This document shows positions 8,573 through 17,105 of a stretch of 64,000 bases of DNA, in pieces. The stretch comes from Mucinivorans sp036654415 (lineage in GTDB: Bacteria; Bacteroidota; Bacteroidia; Bacteroidales; Rikenellaceae). The position numbers were made by a program, and so were the translations under genes. The DNA is taken from contig JAVVSB010000004.1 of assembly GCA_036654415.1 (NCBI GenBank), positions 13,553 through 77,552 of the forward strand, given 5' to 3'. Below the pieces are notes generated by a model. It had not been told where the DNA came from, did no database searches, and worked only from the letters and a program-made list of their open reading frames with translations. How positions within the stretch are numbered: the stretch's first letter is position 1; every line of letters starts with the position of its first letter.

Positions 8573-9583
8573 ATGATAAAGATAATACAAGATGCGCAAT
8601 GTGCAGTTATAGGGCACGGCAGTTGGGCTACGGCCATTGTCAAGATTCTGCTGGACAACGGTAATATAGTCAATTGGTATGTACGCAACGCAGATGTAAT
8701 GGACCATTTGGCCAAAAACCACACCAACCCTAAGTACCTCTCTAATGTCCACTTCTACACTGACCATCTAACCATTCACAACGACATCAACGCAGCTATT
8801 GAGCCTTCGGGAGTTGTTATTCTAGCCACCCCTTCAGCTTTTTTACAGGGGGTGATGGATAATTTGACGGTTAGTCTGAGCAGTAGATTTATTATCTCGG
8901 CCATCAAAGGTATTGTGCCAAATGGTTACCTTACCGTAGCTGAATATATCCACCATCAATACTATATTCCGTTTAGTCAAATAGGCATCCTCACTGGACC
9001 GTGTCATGCCGAAGAGGTTGCCTTGGAGCGGCTCTCTTACCTGACAATGGTGTGCAAAGACGAGGAGGTTTCAAAACTATTGAGCACCCGCTTTGCCAAC
9101 TCCTATATCAAGATGAACTCATCAAATGATATATACGGCACCGAGTACGCATCGGTTCTAAAGAATATTTATGCCATTGCTGTGGGTATGTGCCACGCCT
9201 TGGGCTATGGCGATAACTTCTTGGCTGTGCTCATTTCCAATGCAGCTCTTGAGATGGAACGTTTTATGGACACCACCTATCCAGCCAAACGTAACGTTTG
9301 CCATTCGGCCTATTTGGGTGATTTATTGGTAACCTGTTATTCTCAATTCTCACGTAATAGGACCTTTGGCATTATGATAGGAAAGGGTTATTCGGTCAAA
9401 AATGCTCAGATAGAGATGAATATGGTGGCCGAGGGGTATTACTCCACAGCCTGCATCCAGTATGTCAAAAAGCGTTGCGGAGTGGATATTTCACTACCAA
9501 TATGCGAGGCCATGTACGCTGTACTCTACGAGCATAAAAATCCCAAAAATCAGATTAATAATTTATTAGATAAATTAATATAA
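8573..9583 (+). CDS. gpsA: glycerol-3-phosphate dehydrogenase [NAD(P)+]
   Basis: GpsA reduces dihydroxyacetone phosphate to sn-glycerol 3-phosphate for phospholipid synthesis. The 336-residue protein has the N-terminal Rossmann motif VIGHGSWATA (about 12-21; GxGxxA family form), the ISAIKGI substrate-site Lys region (about 105-111), the GPCHAEEVA motif (about 141-149) and EYASVLKNIYAIAVG with the catalytic Lys. It is followed by pgi after only 7 nt; gpsA-pgi adjacency is a conserved Bacteroidota arrangement. Confidence 0.95.
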   Translation: MIKIIQDAQCAVIGHGSWATAIVKILLDNGNIVNWYVRNADVMDHLAKNHTNPKYLSNVHFYTDHLTIHNDINAAIEPSGVVILATPSAFLQGVMDNLTVSLSSRFIISAIKGIVPNGYLTVAEYIHHQYYIPFSQIGILTGPCHAEEVALERLSYLTMVCKDEEVSKLLSTRFANSYIKMNSSNDIYGTEYASVLKNIYAIAVGMCHALGYGDNFLAVLISNAALEMERFMDTTYPAKRNVCHSAYLGDLLVTCYSQFSRNRTFGIMIGKGYSVKNAQIEMNMVAEGYYSTACIQYVKKRCGVDISLPICEAMYAVLYEHKNPKNQINNLLDKLI

Positions 9584-9590
9584 CAACACA

Positions 9591-10925
9591 ATGAAACTAA
9601 AGATTCAGAATGTCTATGGGGTTATCTCCCCAGAGACCATAGCCGCCCTTGAGGGCGAAATGATGAGTTGCAATGAATTATTGCACACAGGTAAAGGTGC
9701 GGGCAACGATTTTTTGGGGTGGGTCAATCTACCCAGCTCCATATCAGAGACTGACTTAACGGAGATTGAAACTGCGGCCAAAACTCTATCTAAGAAGGCT
9801 GAAGTGGTAGTGGTTATCGGAATTGGAGGGTCATATCTAGGAGCTAAAGCTGTGATTGACTCGTTGAGTAATAATTTTGATTGGTTACAAAAAGAGCGTA
9901 CCAACCCTGTTATCATTTTTGCTGGACAGAACCTTTCGGAAGATTATATGGCCGAATTGATGGCCACGCTACAAGGGCGCGAGATAGCAACTATCGTGAT
10001 TTCCAAATCTGGCACTACCACTGAACCCGCCATTGCTTTTCGCGTTATACGCGAGGCCATTGAGCAACGCTATGGCAAAAAAGAGGCTGCCCAACGAATT
10101 GTGGCCATAACCGACCGTTCGCGTGGAGCACTGAGGACTTTAGCTACTCAACAGGGGTACAAAACTTTTGTGATTGAAGATAATGTGGGAGGGCGTTTTT
10201 CGGTACTCACCCCCGTGGGATTATTGCCTTTGGCTGTGGCTGGTGTAGATGTTCGCGCCTTGGTTCGCGGAGCTGTGGATATGGAAAAGGCTTCTGGTAC
10301 TCATCTACCTATGGCCTCTAACCTGCCTATGCAATATGCTGCCACCCGTACAGCTCTGTATCGTGCTGGTAAAAAAATTGAGATTCTGGCCTCTTACGAA
10401 CCCAAGCTTCATAATATTGGAGAGTGGTGGAAACAACTATACGGTGAGAGCGAAGGCAAAGGCGGCAAGGGAATTTTCCCTGCTGGAGTAACACTAACGG
10501 CTGACCTGCACTCTATGGGACAATATATTCAGGACGGCGAGCGAACGCTATTCGAAACCGTAATTTCGGTTTGTAAACCTGATAACCATTTTAATATTAC
10601 CAGTGATGAGGCCAATCTTGATGGGCTGAATTTCCTTGCTGGCAAAGCCATTTCGGAGGTTAACCGTATGGCCCGTTTGGGTACAATGCTGGCCCATGTA
10701 GATGGTGGGGTGGCCAATATAGAAATTGAGCTACCAAAGGTTGACGCCTACAACATCGGAAACCTACTCTATTTCTTTGAGAAGGCTTGTGGTATGAGTG
10801 GCTATGCCTTAGGGGTTAATCCTTTTGACCAACCAGGGGTAGAGGCCTATAAGAAAAATATGTTTGCCCTATTGGGTAAACCAGGTTACGAAAAACAAGG
10901 TGACGAGTTGCGTGCACGCCTATAA
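9591..10925 (+). CDS. pgi: glucose-6-phosphate isomerase
   Basis: This 444-residue enzyme interconverts glucose 6-phosphate and fructose 6-phosphate. It is of the short (Bacillus/Thermotoga-like) type. The first sugar-phosphate binding SIS motif is VVVIGIGGSYLGAKAV (about 64-79), the second is around VISKSGTTTEPA (about 135-146), and the catalytic Glu/His region GRFSVLTPVGLLPLAVAG is intact. It shares a promoter with gpsA and ends at a perfect 11-bp stem terminator. Confidence 0.96.
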   Translation: MKLKIQNVYGVISPETIAALEGEMMSCNELLHTGKGAGNDFLGWVNLPSSISETDLTEIETAAKTLSKKAEVVVVIGIGGSYLGAKAVIDSLSNNFDWLQKERTNPVIIFAGQNLSEDYMAELMATLQGREIATIVISKSGTTTEPAIAFRVIREAIEQRYGKKEAAQRIVAITDRSRGALRTLATQQGYKTFVIEDNVGGRFSVLTPVGLLPLAVAGVDVRALVRGAVDMEKASGTHLPMASNLPMQYAATRTALYRAGKKIEILASYEPKLHNIGEWWKQLYGESEGKGGKGIFPAGVTLTADLHSMGQYIQDGERTLFETVISVCKPDNHFNITSDEANLDGLNFLAGKAISEVNRMARLGTMLAHVDGGVANIEIELPKVDAYNIGNLLYFFEKACGMSGYALGVNPFDQPGVEAYKKNMFALLGKPGYEKQGDELRARL

Positions 10926-10952
10926 TTTTTCTATTAAATCTTTCGTTACCTA

Positions 10953-10990
10953 AGTAGCATTGCTCATATTTCGCAATGCTACTATTTTTC
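10953..10990 (+). terminator. terminator of gpsA-pgi
   Basis: AGTAGCATTGC (10953-10963) pairs perfectly with GCAATGCTACT (10973-10983) around a nine-base loop; a TTTTT run follows. The next promoter begins immediately after it. Confidence 0.85.
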
Positions 10991-10992
10991 TG

Positions 10993-11000
10993 TACCTTTG
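10993..11000 (+). promoter_or_regulatory. -7 promoter element for the mutL operon
   Basis: TACCTTTG matches TAnnTTTG; a TTTCG about 20 bp upstream falls inside the loop and 3' arm of the pgi terminator. The leader to the ATG at 11036 is about 35 nt. Confidence 0.6.
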
Positions 11001-11035
11001 GAGATATTATTTAACAATAAAAACCAGAATAAGCG

Positions 11036-11338
11036 ATGTTAGGATTTAGTTTTGGTGGCACACGGAAGCCCCGACAGTTTGAATATAAGCCACGCTATTG
11101 GGACCCTGAAAAAGAGGCGCGTGAGGAACGTCGTCGTCAAATTTTGGGTGAGGATTACACCTCGGATAATGGGCATAAGCCTGGAATGTTGATTCTCGAG
11201 GGACGTTTACGCCGTATGCAGCACGCTGAACGTACTAAACGAGGTTCTCGCACTGTGCTCTTGCGCACGGCAATATTTGTGATTTTGGTCTTTGGGGTTC
11301 TATATTTTATGACCTCCTATTTAGGCCTGTTTTTATAG
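11036..11338 (+). CDS. small conserved Bacteroidota protein with C-terminal membrane helix
   Basis: This 100-residue protein of unknown function has a basic, charged N-terminal part (KPRQFEYKPRYWDPEKEAREERRRQ broken by no hydrophobic stretch) and one C-terminal transmembrane helix (about 75-96). Similar small proteins with the PRxFxYxPRYYDPEKE pattern are found widely in Bacteroidota; some databases give them an unsupported riboflavin-synthase label. It opens the operon orf-mutL-rhomboid-EEP-dapD. Its TAG stop lies in the same frame as mutL, only two codons before the mutL TTG start. Confidence 0.8.
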   Translation: MLGFSFGGTRKPRQFEYKPRYWDPEKEAREERRRQILGEDYTSDNGHKPGMLILEGRLRRMQHAERTKRGSRTVLLRTAIFVILVFGVLYFMTSYLGLFL

Positions 11339-11344
11339 CAACAA

Positions 11345-13159
11345 TTGGTTTTGGATAAGATACATCAATTAGATAGTGTAGTTGCCGACCAGATTGCCGC
11401 TGGTGAGGTCGTACAACGCCCAGCATCAGCTGTTAAAGAGTTATTGGAGAATGCTGTAGATGCCAAGGCGAGTGATATAACACTTGTGCTAGGCAATAAT
11501 GGTAGCGCGCTAATCAGGGTTGTGGACAATGGCTGCGGAATGAGTCCTGGTGATGCAAAACGCTCTTTTTTAAGGCACGCCACTTCTAAGATAAAATGCT
11601 CGGCCGACCTTTTCGCTCTGCACACTTTCGGTTTTCGCGGTGAAGCTTTAGCCTCAATAGCCTCGGTATCTCATGTGGAGATGATAACGCGTCGTGCTGA
11701 GGATGAATTGGCTGTAAAGCTGACAGTCCATGGTGGAGAAGTTATCTCACAGGAGTTTGTAGCTGCAGCTGTTGGCACCTCTATTGCGGTTGAAAATCTG
11801 TTTTACAACGTCCCTGCACGCAGACGTTTTCTTAAAGAGGGCAATGCTGAAAGACGTGCCATAATAAGCGAACTGGAGCACGTGGCCTTGGTCAACGAAA
11901 ATGTGAGTTTTAGCTTTGCTACACTGGAGTCTGGCAGTCAAATAATCTTTAGAGCAACCTCTCTTCGCCAAAGAGTAGAAGATGTTGCTGGTAAAAGACT
12001 TAGCAAGAAGCTACTTCCTATCGACCTTCAGACCAATATAGTCTCTCTTGGCGGATGGATATCGACTCACGAGGGGGCACTATCAACCTCGCGAGGGGCC
12101 AATTTCTTTGTCAATGGCCGTTTTATGCGCAGCCTTTCGCTGCAAAAAGCAGTAACCATGGGTTATGGACGACTGTTGGATGCTGGCAAATATCCTCAGT
12201 TTTACATCTATATTAATGTTGACCCGACATCGATTGATGTCAATGTGCACCCAACAAAGACAGAGATAAAATTTGAAAATGAAAACGAGATATGGCAGAT
12301 TCTTCAATCTACCGTTCGTCGAACTTTGGGACGCGATAATATAGTGCCACAGATGGATTTTGACAACCCAACACCAATCGAAATACCTATCTATTCAGCC
12401 TCGAATACCAATGTTCGCCAACCGACCACAGGGGCACGAATGAATTATAACCCTTTTGAAAATCAAGTTTGGGAATCTGTCTCAGATAAGGAGCCGCTCA
12501 TTGAAGAGAATCTTCCTGATGAACTTTTCGAGATGACCTCTATTGATAAAGGTAGCGAACCAAGCCAGGCCGCACTTCCCATGGAGGTGGCGATTGATTT
12601 CTCTGTTTTCCAATTTTCGACTCGCTATTTGTGTACCACAACCGTTGACGGCTTAGTCCTGGTGGACTACACAAGAGCCATTGAACGCATTGAATACGAG
12701 CGACTTATTAACACATTACAGCAAGGAACCACACCATCACAGATGGAACTTTTCCCTGAAAATGTGGAGCTAAGCCAAGCTGATGCGTCGCTTTTACTTT
12801 CACACAGCGATTTACTCAGTGCCATGGGTTTCGACCTAGGCGATATGGGGGGGGGTAGGGTAGTCATCTATGCAATGCCTGCTTCAATGGCCACAGGTGT
12901 CGGCAGCCACCAAGCTATAGAAGATTTGGTAACGGCACTTAGTGAGAACACCCACAAGGGAGGTGACCAAAGTGAAGCCATTGCGGCAGCACTGGCTCAC
13001 AGTGCCTCAAGAGTGGCTCCACGCACACTGGACCCTCTTGAGCAACAGACACTCTTAACGAGTCTATTTGCTTGCCAGGAGCCAAATTATACGCCATCCT
13101 CACTACCAGTCTTCACAATAATAAGTAATGGTGAAATAGAAAAAAAATTTAGACGATAA
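11345..13159 (+). CDS. mutL: DNA mismatch repair protein MutL
   Basis: MutL links mismatch recognition by MutS to strand removal. The 604-residue protein has the GHKL ATPase motifs KELLENAVDA (about 31-40), VDNGCGM (about 59-65), HATSK and GFRGEALASI (about 95-104). The C-terminal dimerisation domain lacks a canonical DQHA(X)2E(X)4E nuclease motif; the equivalent site reads VDYTRAIERIEYE near residue 440. No ATG exists upstream of the conserved start, so translation must begin at TTG 11345 (or TTG 11351), just after the preceding gene's in-frame TAG. Codons 501-504 contain a run of nine G (12847-12855). Confidence 0.94.
   Translation: MVLDKIHQLDSVVADQIAAGEVVQRPASAVKELLENAVDAKASDITLVLGNNGSALIRVVDNGCGMSPGDAKRSFLRHATSKIKCSADLFALHTFGFRGEALASIASVSHVEMITRRAEDELAVKLTVHGGEVISQEFVAAAVGTSIAVENLFYNVPARRRFLKEGNAERRAIISELEHVALVNENVSFSFATLESGSQIIFRATSLRQRVEDVAGKRLSKKLLPIDLQTNIVSLGGWISTHEGALSTSRGANFFVNGRFMRSLSLQKAVTMGYGRLLDAGKYPQFYIYINVDPTSIDVNVHPTKTEIKFENENEIWQILQSTVRRTLGRDNIVPQMDFDNPTPIEIPIYSASNTNVRQPTTGARMNYNPFENQVWESVSDKEPLIEENLPDELFEMTSIDKGSEPSQAALPMEVAIDFSVFQFSTRYLCTTTVDGLVLVDYTRAIERIEYERLINTLQQGTTPSQMELFPENVELSQADASLLLSHSDLLSAMGFDLGDMGGGRVVIYAMPASMATGVGSHQAIEDLVTALSENTHKGGDQSEAIAAALAHSASRVAPRTLDPLEQQTLLTSLFACQEPNYTPSSLPVFTIISNGEIEKKFRR
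12847..12855 (+). repeat. G9 homopolymer inside mutL
   Basis: Nine consecutive G residues span the codons ATG GGG GGG GGT of mutL. The frame is intact at nine. A gain or loss of one base would truncate MutL about 100 residues early, within the C-terminal dimerisation domain. Confidence 0.9.
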
Positions 13160-13162
13160 AAC

Positions 13163-13798
13163 ATGAATAATTTTTGGAATCCTCGTTCAGTGGTTATGAA
13201 TCTACTGATGCTCAATGTAGTAGTCTTCTTAGCTCAGTATCTTATGCCTCGCTATGAAGACCTACTCCTTACCAACTTTGCCCTGCATTACCCTGGGTCA
13301 CCCTATTTCCGCATATGGCAACCCATAACCTATATGTTTATGCACGGTGGTTTTTCGCACCTGTTTTTTAATATGTTTGCCCTGTGGATGTTTGGGCGAC
13401 AATTGGAGTGGGACTTGGGGCCTAAACGCTTTTTGACCTACTATATGATAACGGGTGTCGGAGCCGCTGCGGTTAGCATAGCGGTCAACTACATGACCAT
13501 TAACTTCAGTAGTGACCCCATGATGATAGCCTCTGCTGCGCAGAGCATCACAATCGGAGCTTCGGGTGCCGTCTTTGGTATTCTTTTAGCCTTTGGTATG
13601 TTGCACCCCAACGAGCGACTCCTTTTACTTATTCCGCCTATACCCATAAAAGCCAAATGGTTTGTGATTCTATATGGAGCTTTAGAGCTTGTAGGGGGTA
13701 TTCGTGGCACCGATAATATTGCCCATTTTGCCCACTTGGGGGGTATGATTTTTGGTGTATTTTTAATTCTTTATTGGCGCAAAACTCGTAAAATATAG
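13163..13798 (+). CDS. rhomboid-family intramembrane serine protease
   Basis: The 211-residue polytopic protein belongs to the rhomboid family, which cleaves substrates within the membrane by a Ser-His dyad. The catalytic Ser lies in IGASGAVFGIL (about 131-141) and the His in NIAHFAHLGGMIFG (about 187-200). The HGGFSHLFFNMFALWMFG segment (about 61-78) is the L1/TM2 oxyanion region and carries the conserved HxxxN. It starts 3 nt after mutL and is followed after 4 nt by an EEP-family gene. Confidence 0.93.
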   Translation: MNNFWNPRSVVMNLLMLNVVVFLAQYLMPRYEDLLLTNFALHYPGSPYFRIWQPITYMFMHGGFSHLFFNMFALWMFGRQLEWDLGPKRFLTYYMITGVGAAAVSIAVNYMTINFSSDPMMIASAAQSITIGASGAVFGILLAFGMLHPNERLLLLIPPIPIKAKWFVILYGALELVGGIRGTDNIAHFAHLGGMIFGVFLILYWRKTRKI

Positions 13799-13802
13799 TC
13801 CT

Positions 13803-14930
13803 ATGAGAACTCATAGAGGTTTGTGGCTTATAAAGTTACTCAATATCATTCTCATCGCCATCACCATAGTTTTGGCCATTGTACTTTTATTGAGTTATCT
13901 TTCCACACGCATCGACCCAAACGGCCAATGGTGGTTTGCCTTCTTGGGTTTAGCCGCTCCGTTTTTGTTTATGGCCAATGCAGTGTGCTTGTTATTTTGG
14001 GTTGTGCGCTGGCGAATTTGGGCCATTGTGCCGGGTATCGTGTTACTGCTAGGGGTTGGATATATTGGTGATTTTGTACAGCTACGCTTTGTCAAGGTCT
14101 ACGCCGAGGTCGCCCCACAAGAAGGAGAGGTAACGGTGATGAGCTATAACGTCCACGCATTTATAGATTTCAGAAACAAAACGAATTACAGTTCCAAGCC
14201 AGACAGTATTACACGTTACGTCAACCAAATCAAGGCCGATATTGTGTGCTTCCAAGAGTTCCAAATCATGTCGGCACAAGATAGCTCCCTTCTCTCAGAA
14301 CGTATGAAACCATGGCCCTATCAGAAATTTTCTCTGGTGGTTGACCAACCAAATAATAAATGGGGACTCGCTGTGTATAGTAAATACCCTATTTTAGATG
14401 TGCACCCAATACGTTTTGAGGGTCAGCAAAATTCGTCGCTATGGGCTGACATTGCTCTATCGAAAAAAGATACCATGCGCCTTTTTAGTTGTCATCTGCA
14501 AACCACACAATTTAATTTGGTAAGCCCAGATGGCTTACGGTCGGTATACAGTCAAGATAATATGGGCCTTTTTATACGCACGGTTGGTTCAACGCTAAAA
14601 CAAAATTTCAAACTGCGTGCCCAACAGGTTGACACCATATCCACCATGATACGTGAGTCGCCCTTTCCAACAGTGGTGGTTGGCGATTTCAATGATACGC
14701 CTCTTTCGTACACCTACCATACTATGAGGGGTGATTTAGATGACACATTTTGTGAAGAAGGTTCTGGTTATCAAAATACATACAAACCTTTAATGGGACT
14801 ATTTAGGATAGACTATATTTTAACAAGTTCTCATTTCAAAACTACCTATCAGAACTCGCCCACCCTGCCGTGGAGTGACCATAACCCTGTAATTGCAAAA
14901 ATAAAACTAAAACATAATGAAAATGAATAA
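13803..14930 (+). CDS. membrane-anchored endonuclease/exonuclease/phosphatase-family protein
   Basis: The 375-residue protein has three N-terminal hydrophobic segments (about 10-95) and an EEP domain after them. Motifs are MSYNVHAF (about 113-120), CFQEFQ (metal Glu), SCHLQTTQ, VVGDFNDTPLS (about 297-307) and PWSDHNPVIA near the end (catalytic Asp-His). Such proteins are common in Bacteroidota next to rhomboid genes; their substrate is unknown. The 3' end overlaps dapD by 14 nt. Confidence 0.87.
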   Translation: MRTHRGLWLIKLLNIILIAITIVLAIVLLLSYLSTRIDPNGQWWFAFLGLAAPFLFMANAVCLLFWVVRWRIWAIVPGIVLLLGVGYIGDFVQLRFVKVYAEVAPQEGEVTVMSYNVHAFIDFRNKTNYSSKPDSITRYVNQIKADIVCFQEFQIMSAQDSSLLSERMKPWPYQKFSLVVDQPNNKWGLAVYSKYPILDVHPIRFEGQQNSSLWADIALSKKDTMRLFSCHLQTTQFNLVSPDGLRSVYSQDNMGLFIRTVGSTLKQNFKLRAQQVDTISTMIRESPFPTVVVGDFNDTPLSYTYHTMRGDLDDTFCEEGSGYQNTYKPLMGLFRIDYILTSSHFKTTYQNSPTLPWSDHNPVIAKIKLKHNENE

Positions 14931-15741
14931 CTTACAACAGAAAATCGAAACTATTTGGGATGACCGCGAACTCCTAAGTTCTCAGTCTGCAAAAGCTGAC
15001 ATCAGAGAGGTCATAGAGCTACTCGACAAAGGTCAACTACGTGTGGCCGAGCCAACCACCGATGGCTCTTGGCAGGTCAATGAGTGGATAAAAAAAGCTA
15101 TCTTACTCTATTTCCCAATTCAGACCAACCAGACAATTACGGCTGGTGATTTAGAATTTTTTGATAAAATTCAAACCAAACATGATTTTGACAAACAAGG
15201 TGTTAGAGTTGTGCCTGCTGGTGTGGCACGCTACGGGGCCTACCTAGCCAAAGGCGTTGTTATGATGCCATCCTATGTTAACATTGGTGCCTATGTAGAC
15301 GAAGGAACCATGGTTGATACATGGGCCACAGTAGGTTCATGCGCCCAAGTTGGTAAACGCGTGCACCTGAGTGGTGGGGTAGGGCTTGGCGGTGTGCTGG
15401 AGCCAATTCAAGCCGCGCCAGTGATTATCGAAGACGACTGTTTTATAGGTTCACGTTGTATAATTGTCGAGGGAGCACATATCTGCACAGGAGCCGTGTT
15501 GGGGGCTAATGTGGTAATCACAAGCTCCACCAGAATCATCGACGTCACAGGTCCGGAACCTATTGAATACAAAGGATATGTACCAGCCCGTAAGGTTGTA
15601 ATTCCAGGTAGCCGCACCAAAAAATTTGCAGCAGGTGAGTATCAAGTTCCTTGCGCTCTGATAATTGGTGAACGGAAAGCCTCGACCAATCTCAAGACCA
15701 CGCTCAATGATGCTCTACGTGATTTTGGAGTGACGGTGTAA
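14917..15741 (+). CDS. dapD: 2,3,4,5-tetrahydropyridine-2,6-dicarboxylate N-succinyltransferase
   Basis: DapD transfers succinyl from succinyl-CoA to tetrahydrodipicolinate in the diaminopimelate/lysine pathway, which feeds peptidoglycan synthesis. The 274-residue protein has a helical N-terminal domain and a left-handed beta-helix of hexapeptide repeats (about 105-220), with the family stretches GTMVDTWATVGSCAQVGK and GGVGLGGVLEPIQAAPVIIEDD split by loops. Start is ATG 14917 or ATG 14923; both are in frame. It is the last gene of the mutL operon and ends at a shared bidirectional terminator. Confidence 0.96.
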   Translation: MKMNNLQQKIETIWDDRELLSSQSAKADIREVIELLDKGQLRVAEPTTDGSWQVNEWIKKAILLYFPIQTNQTITAGDLEFFDKIQTKHDFDKQGVRVVPAGVARYGAYLAKGVVMMPSYVNIGAYVDEGTMVDTWATVGSCAQVGKRVHLSGGVGLGGVLEPIQAAPVIIEDDCFIGSRCIIVEGAHICTGAVLGANVVITSSTRIIDVTGPEPIEYKGYVPARKVVIPGSRTKKFAAGEYQVPCALIIGERKASTNLKTTLNDALRDFGVTV

Positions 15742-15761
15742 TAACAACAATCAACTGAATA

Positions 15762-15803
15762 AAAAACAGCCGTTGCTCCAATTTAGAGGCAACGGCTGTT
15801 TTT
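15762..15803. terminator. bidirectional terminator between dapD and ackA
   Basis: A perfect 15-bp stem, AAAAACAGCCGTTGC (15762-15776) with its complement at 15789-15803, around a 12-base loop. A and T runs on both sides let it serve both convergent genes. Confidence 0.9.
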
Positions 15804-15818
15804 ACAAATAAGTAACCT

Positions 15819-17027
15819 CTATTTGCGAAGCAGTCGGAAAGTGTCATTGGCAATGACTAACTCCTCATCAGTGGTTGCCACAACAACCTTAACTGGAGAG
15901 TCCACCTTACTCAAAATGGCGTCAACACCACGACTACGTTCATTAACTTCGTTATCGAAATAGATACCCATACACTCTAAGCCTGCACAAACTCGACGGC
16001 GGGTAATCTTCTCGTTTTCACCAACACCACCCGTAAAGACTATCATATCGGCCCCTTCGAGTTCAGCAAAATAACTACCAACAAAGCGTTTGATACGATT
16101 ATCGAACATATCAAGGGCTACACGAGCACGTTCGTTCCCATCGACAGCGGCTTTCATCACATCGCGCATATCACTCGATACACCACTAACGCCCAACAAA
16201 CCCGACTGCTTATTAATCATATCGTTGAGTTTGGCACTCCCCATCTGTTCCTTGTCCATAATGTAGAGCAGTGCGCCAGCATCTACCGAACCACAACGAG
16301 TCCCCATCATCAGTCCATCAACAGGGGTAAAACCCATTGAGGTGTCAAACGATTTACCATTTTTTATAGCCGTAATTGAAGCCCCATTACCAATATGACA
16401 GGTAATTATTTTACTGTGTTCAAAATCGAGACCTGTCATCTGACACGCCTTCTGAGCCACATATTTATGGGATGTGCCATGAAAGCCATAACGACGGACA
16501 CGCAAATCTTCATAATATTTATAAGGTATAGCATACAGATAAGACTCCTTAGGCATAGATTGATGGAAAGATGTGTCGAACACTGCAACCTGAGAAATAG
16601 ATGGCAAGAGACGCTCGATGGACAAAATTCCCTTTAAATTGGCAGGGTTATGTAGGGGAGCTAGTTCAAAACAGTTTTCTATCTGCTGTTTTACCGTCGA
16701 GGTCACAATCACCGAATCTTGGAAATATTCACCCCCATGAGCAACACGGTGACCAGCGGCCGTAATCTCGTTTAGGCTTTCGATAACACCATGAGCAGGG
16801 TCTGTTAGAGCACTTAGAATTAGGTTTATACCCACTGAATGGTCGGGGATACTTTGTACAAATTCATATTTATGTTTACCCTGAGGTTTGTGGGTCAGCA
16901 GGCCGTCAGTGAGCCCGATACGCTCCACCAAACCCTTGGCCAACAAAGTGCTGCTATCTTTGGATGGTTTATCAATAAGCTGATATTTTATTGAGGAGCT
17001 ACCACAATTCAAAACTAAAATCTTCAT
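15819..17027 (-). CDS. ackA: acetate kinase
   Basis: AckA converts acetyl phosphate and ADP to acetate and ATP, the energy-yielding end of acetate fermentation. The 402-residue protein has the N-terminal KILVLNCGSSSIKYQL motif, the substrate-site segment AGHRVAHGGE (about 89-98), the catalytic region VFDTSFHQSMP (about 148-158; Asp), RYGFHGTSHKY and the ATP-binding GNGASITA and FTGGVGEN loops. It lies 78 nt downstream of pta and is probably co-transcribed with it. Confidence 0.97.
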   Translation of the reverse strand: MKILVLNCGSSSIKYQLIDKPSKDSSTLLAKGLVERIGLTDGLLTHKPQGKHKYEFVQSIPDHSVGINLILSALTDPAHGVIESLNEITAAGHRVAHGGEYFQDSVIVTSTVKQQIENCFELAPLHNPANLKGILSIERLLPSISQVAVFDTSFHQSMPKESYLYAIPYKYYEDLRVRRYGFHGTSHKYVAQKACQMTGLDFEHSKIITCHIGNGASITAIKNGKSFDTSMGFTPVDGLMMGTRCGSVDAGALLYIMDKEQMGSAKLNDMINKQSGLLGVSGVSSDMRDVMKAAVDGNERARVALDMFDNRIKRFVGSYFAELEGADMIVFTGGVGENEKITRRRVCAGLECMGIYFDNEVNERSRGVDAILSKVDSPVKVVVATTDEELVIANDTFRLLRK

Positions 17028-17105
17028 ATTTTCTTAAAATTATATTATTTCAGAACACACGCTCCAAAATTTAAGTGCCTCTCTCAAAAAGAGTCGTAAC
17101 TAGTA

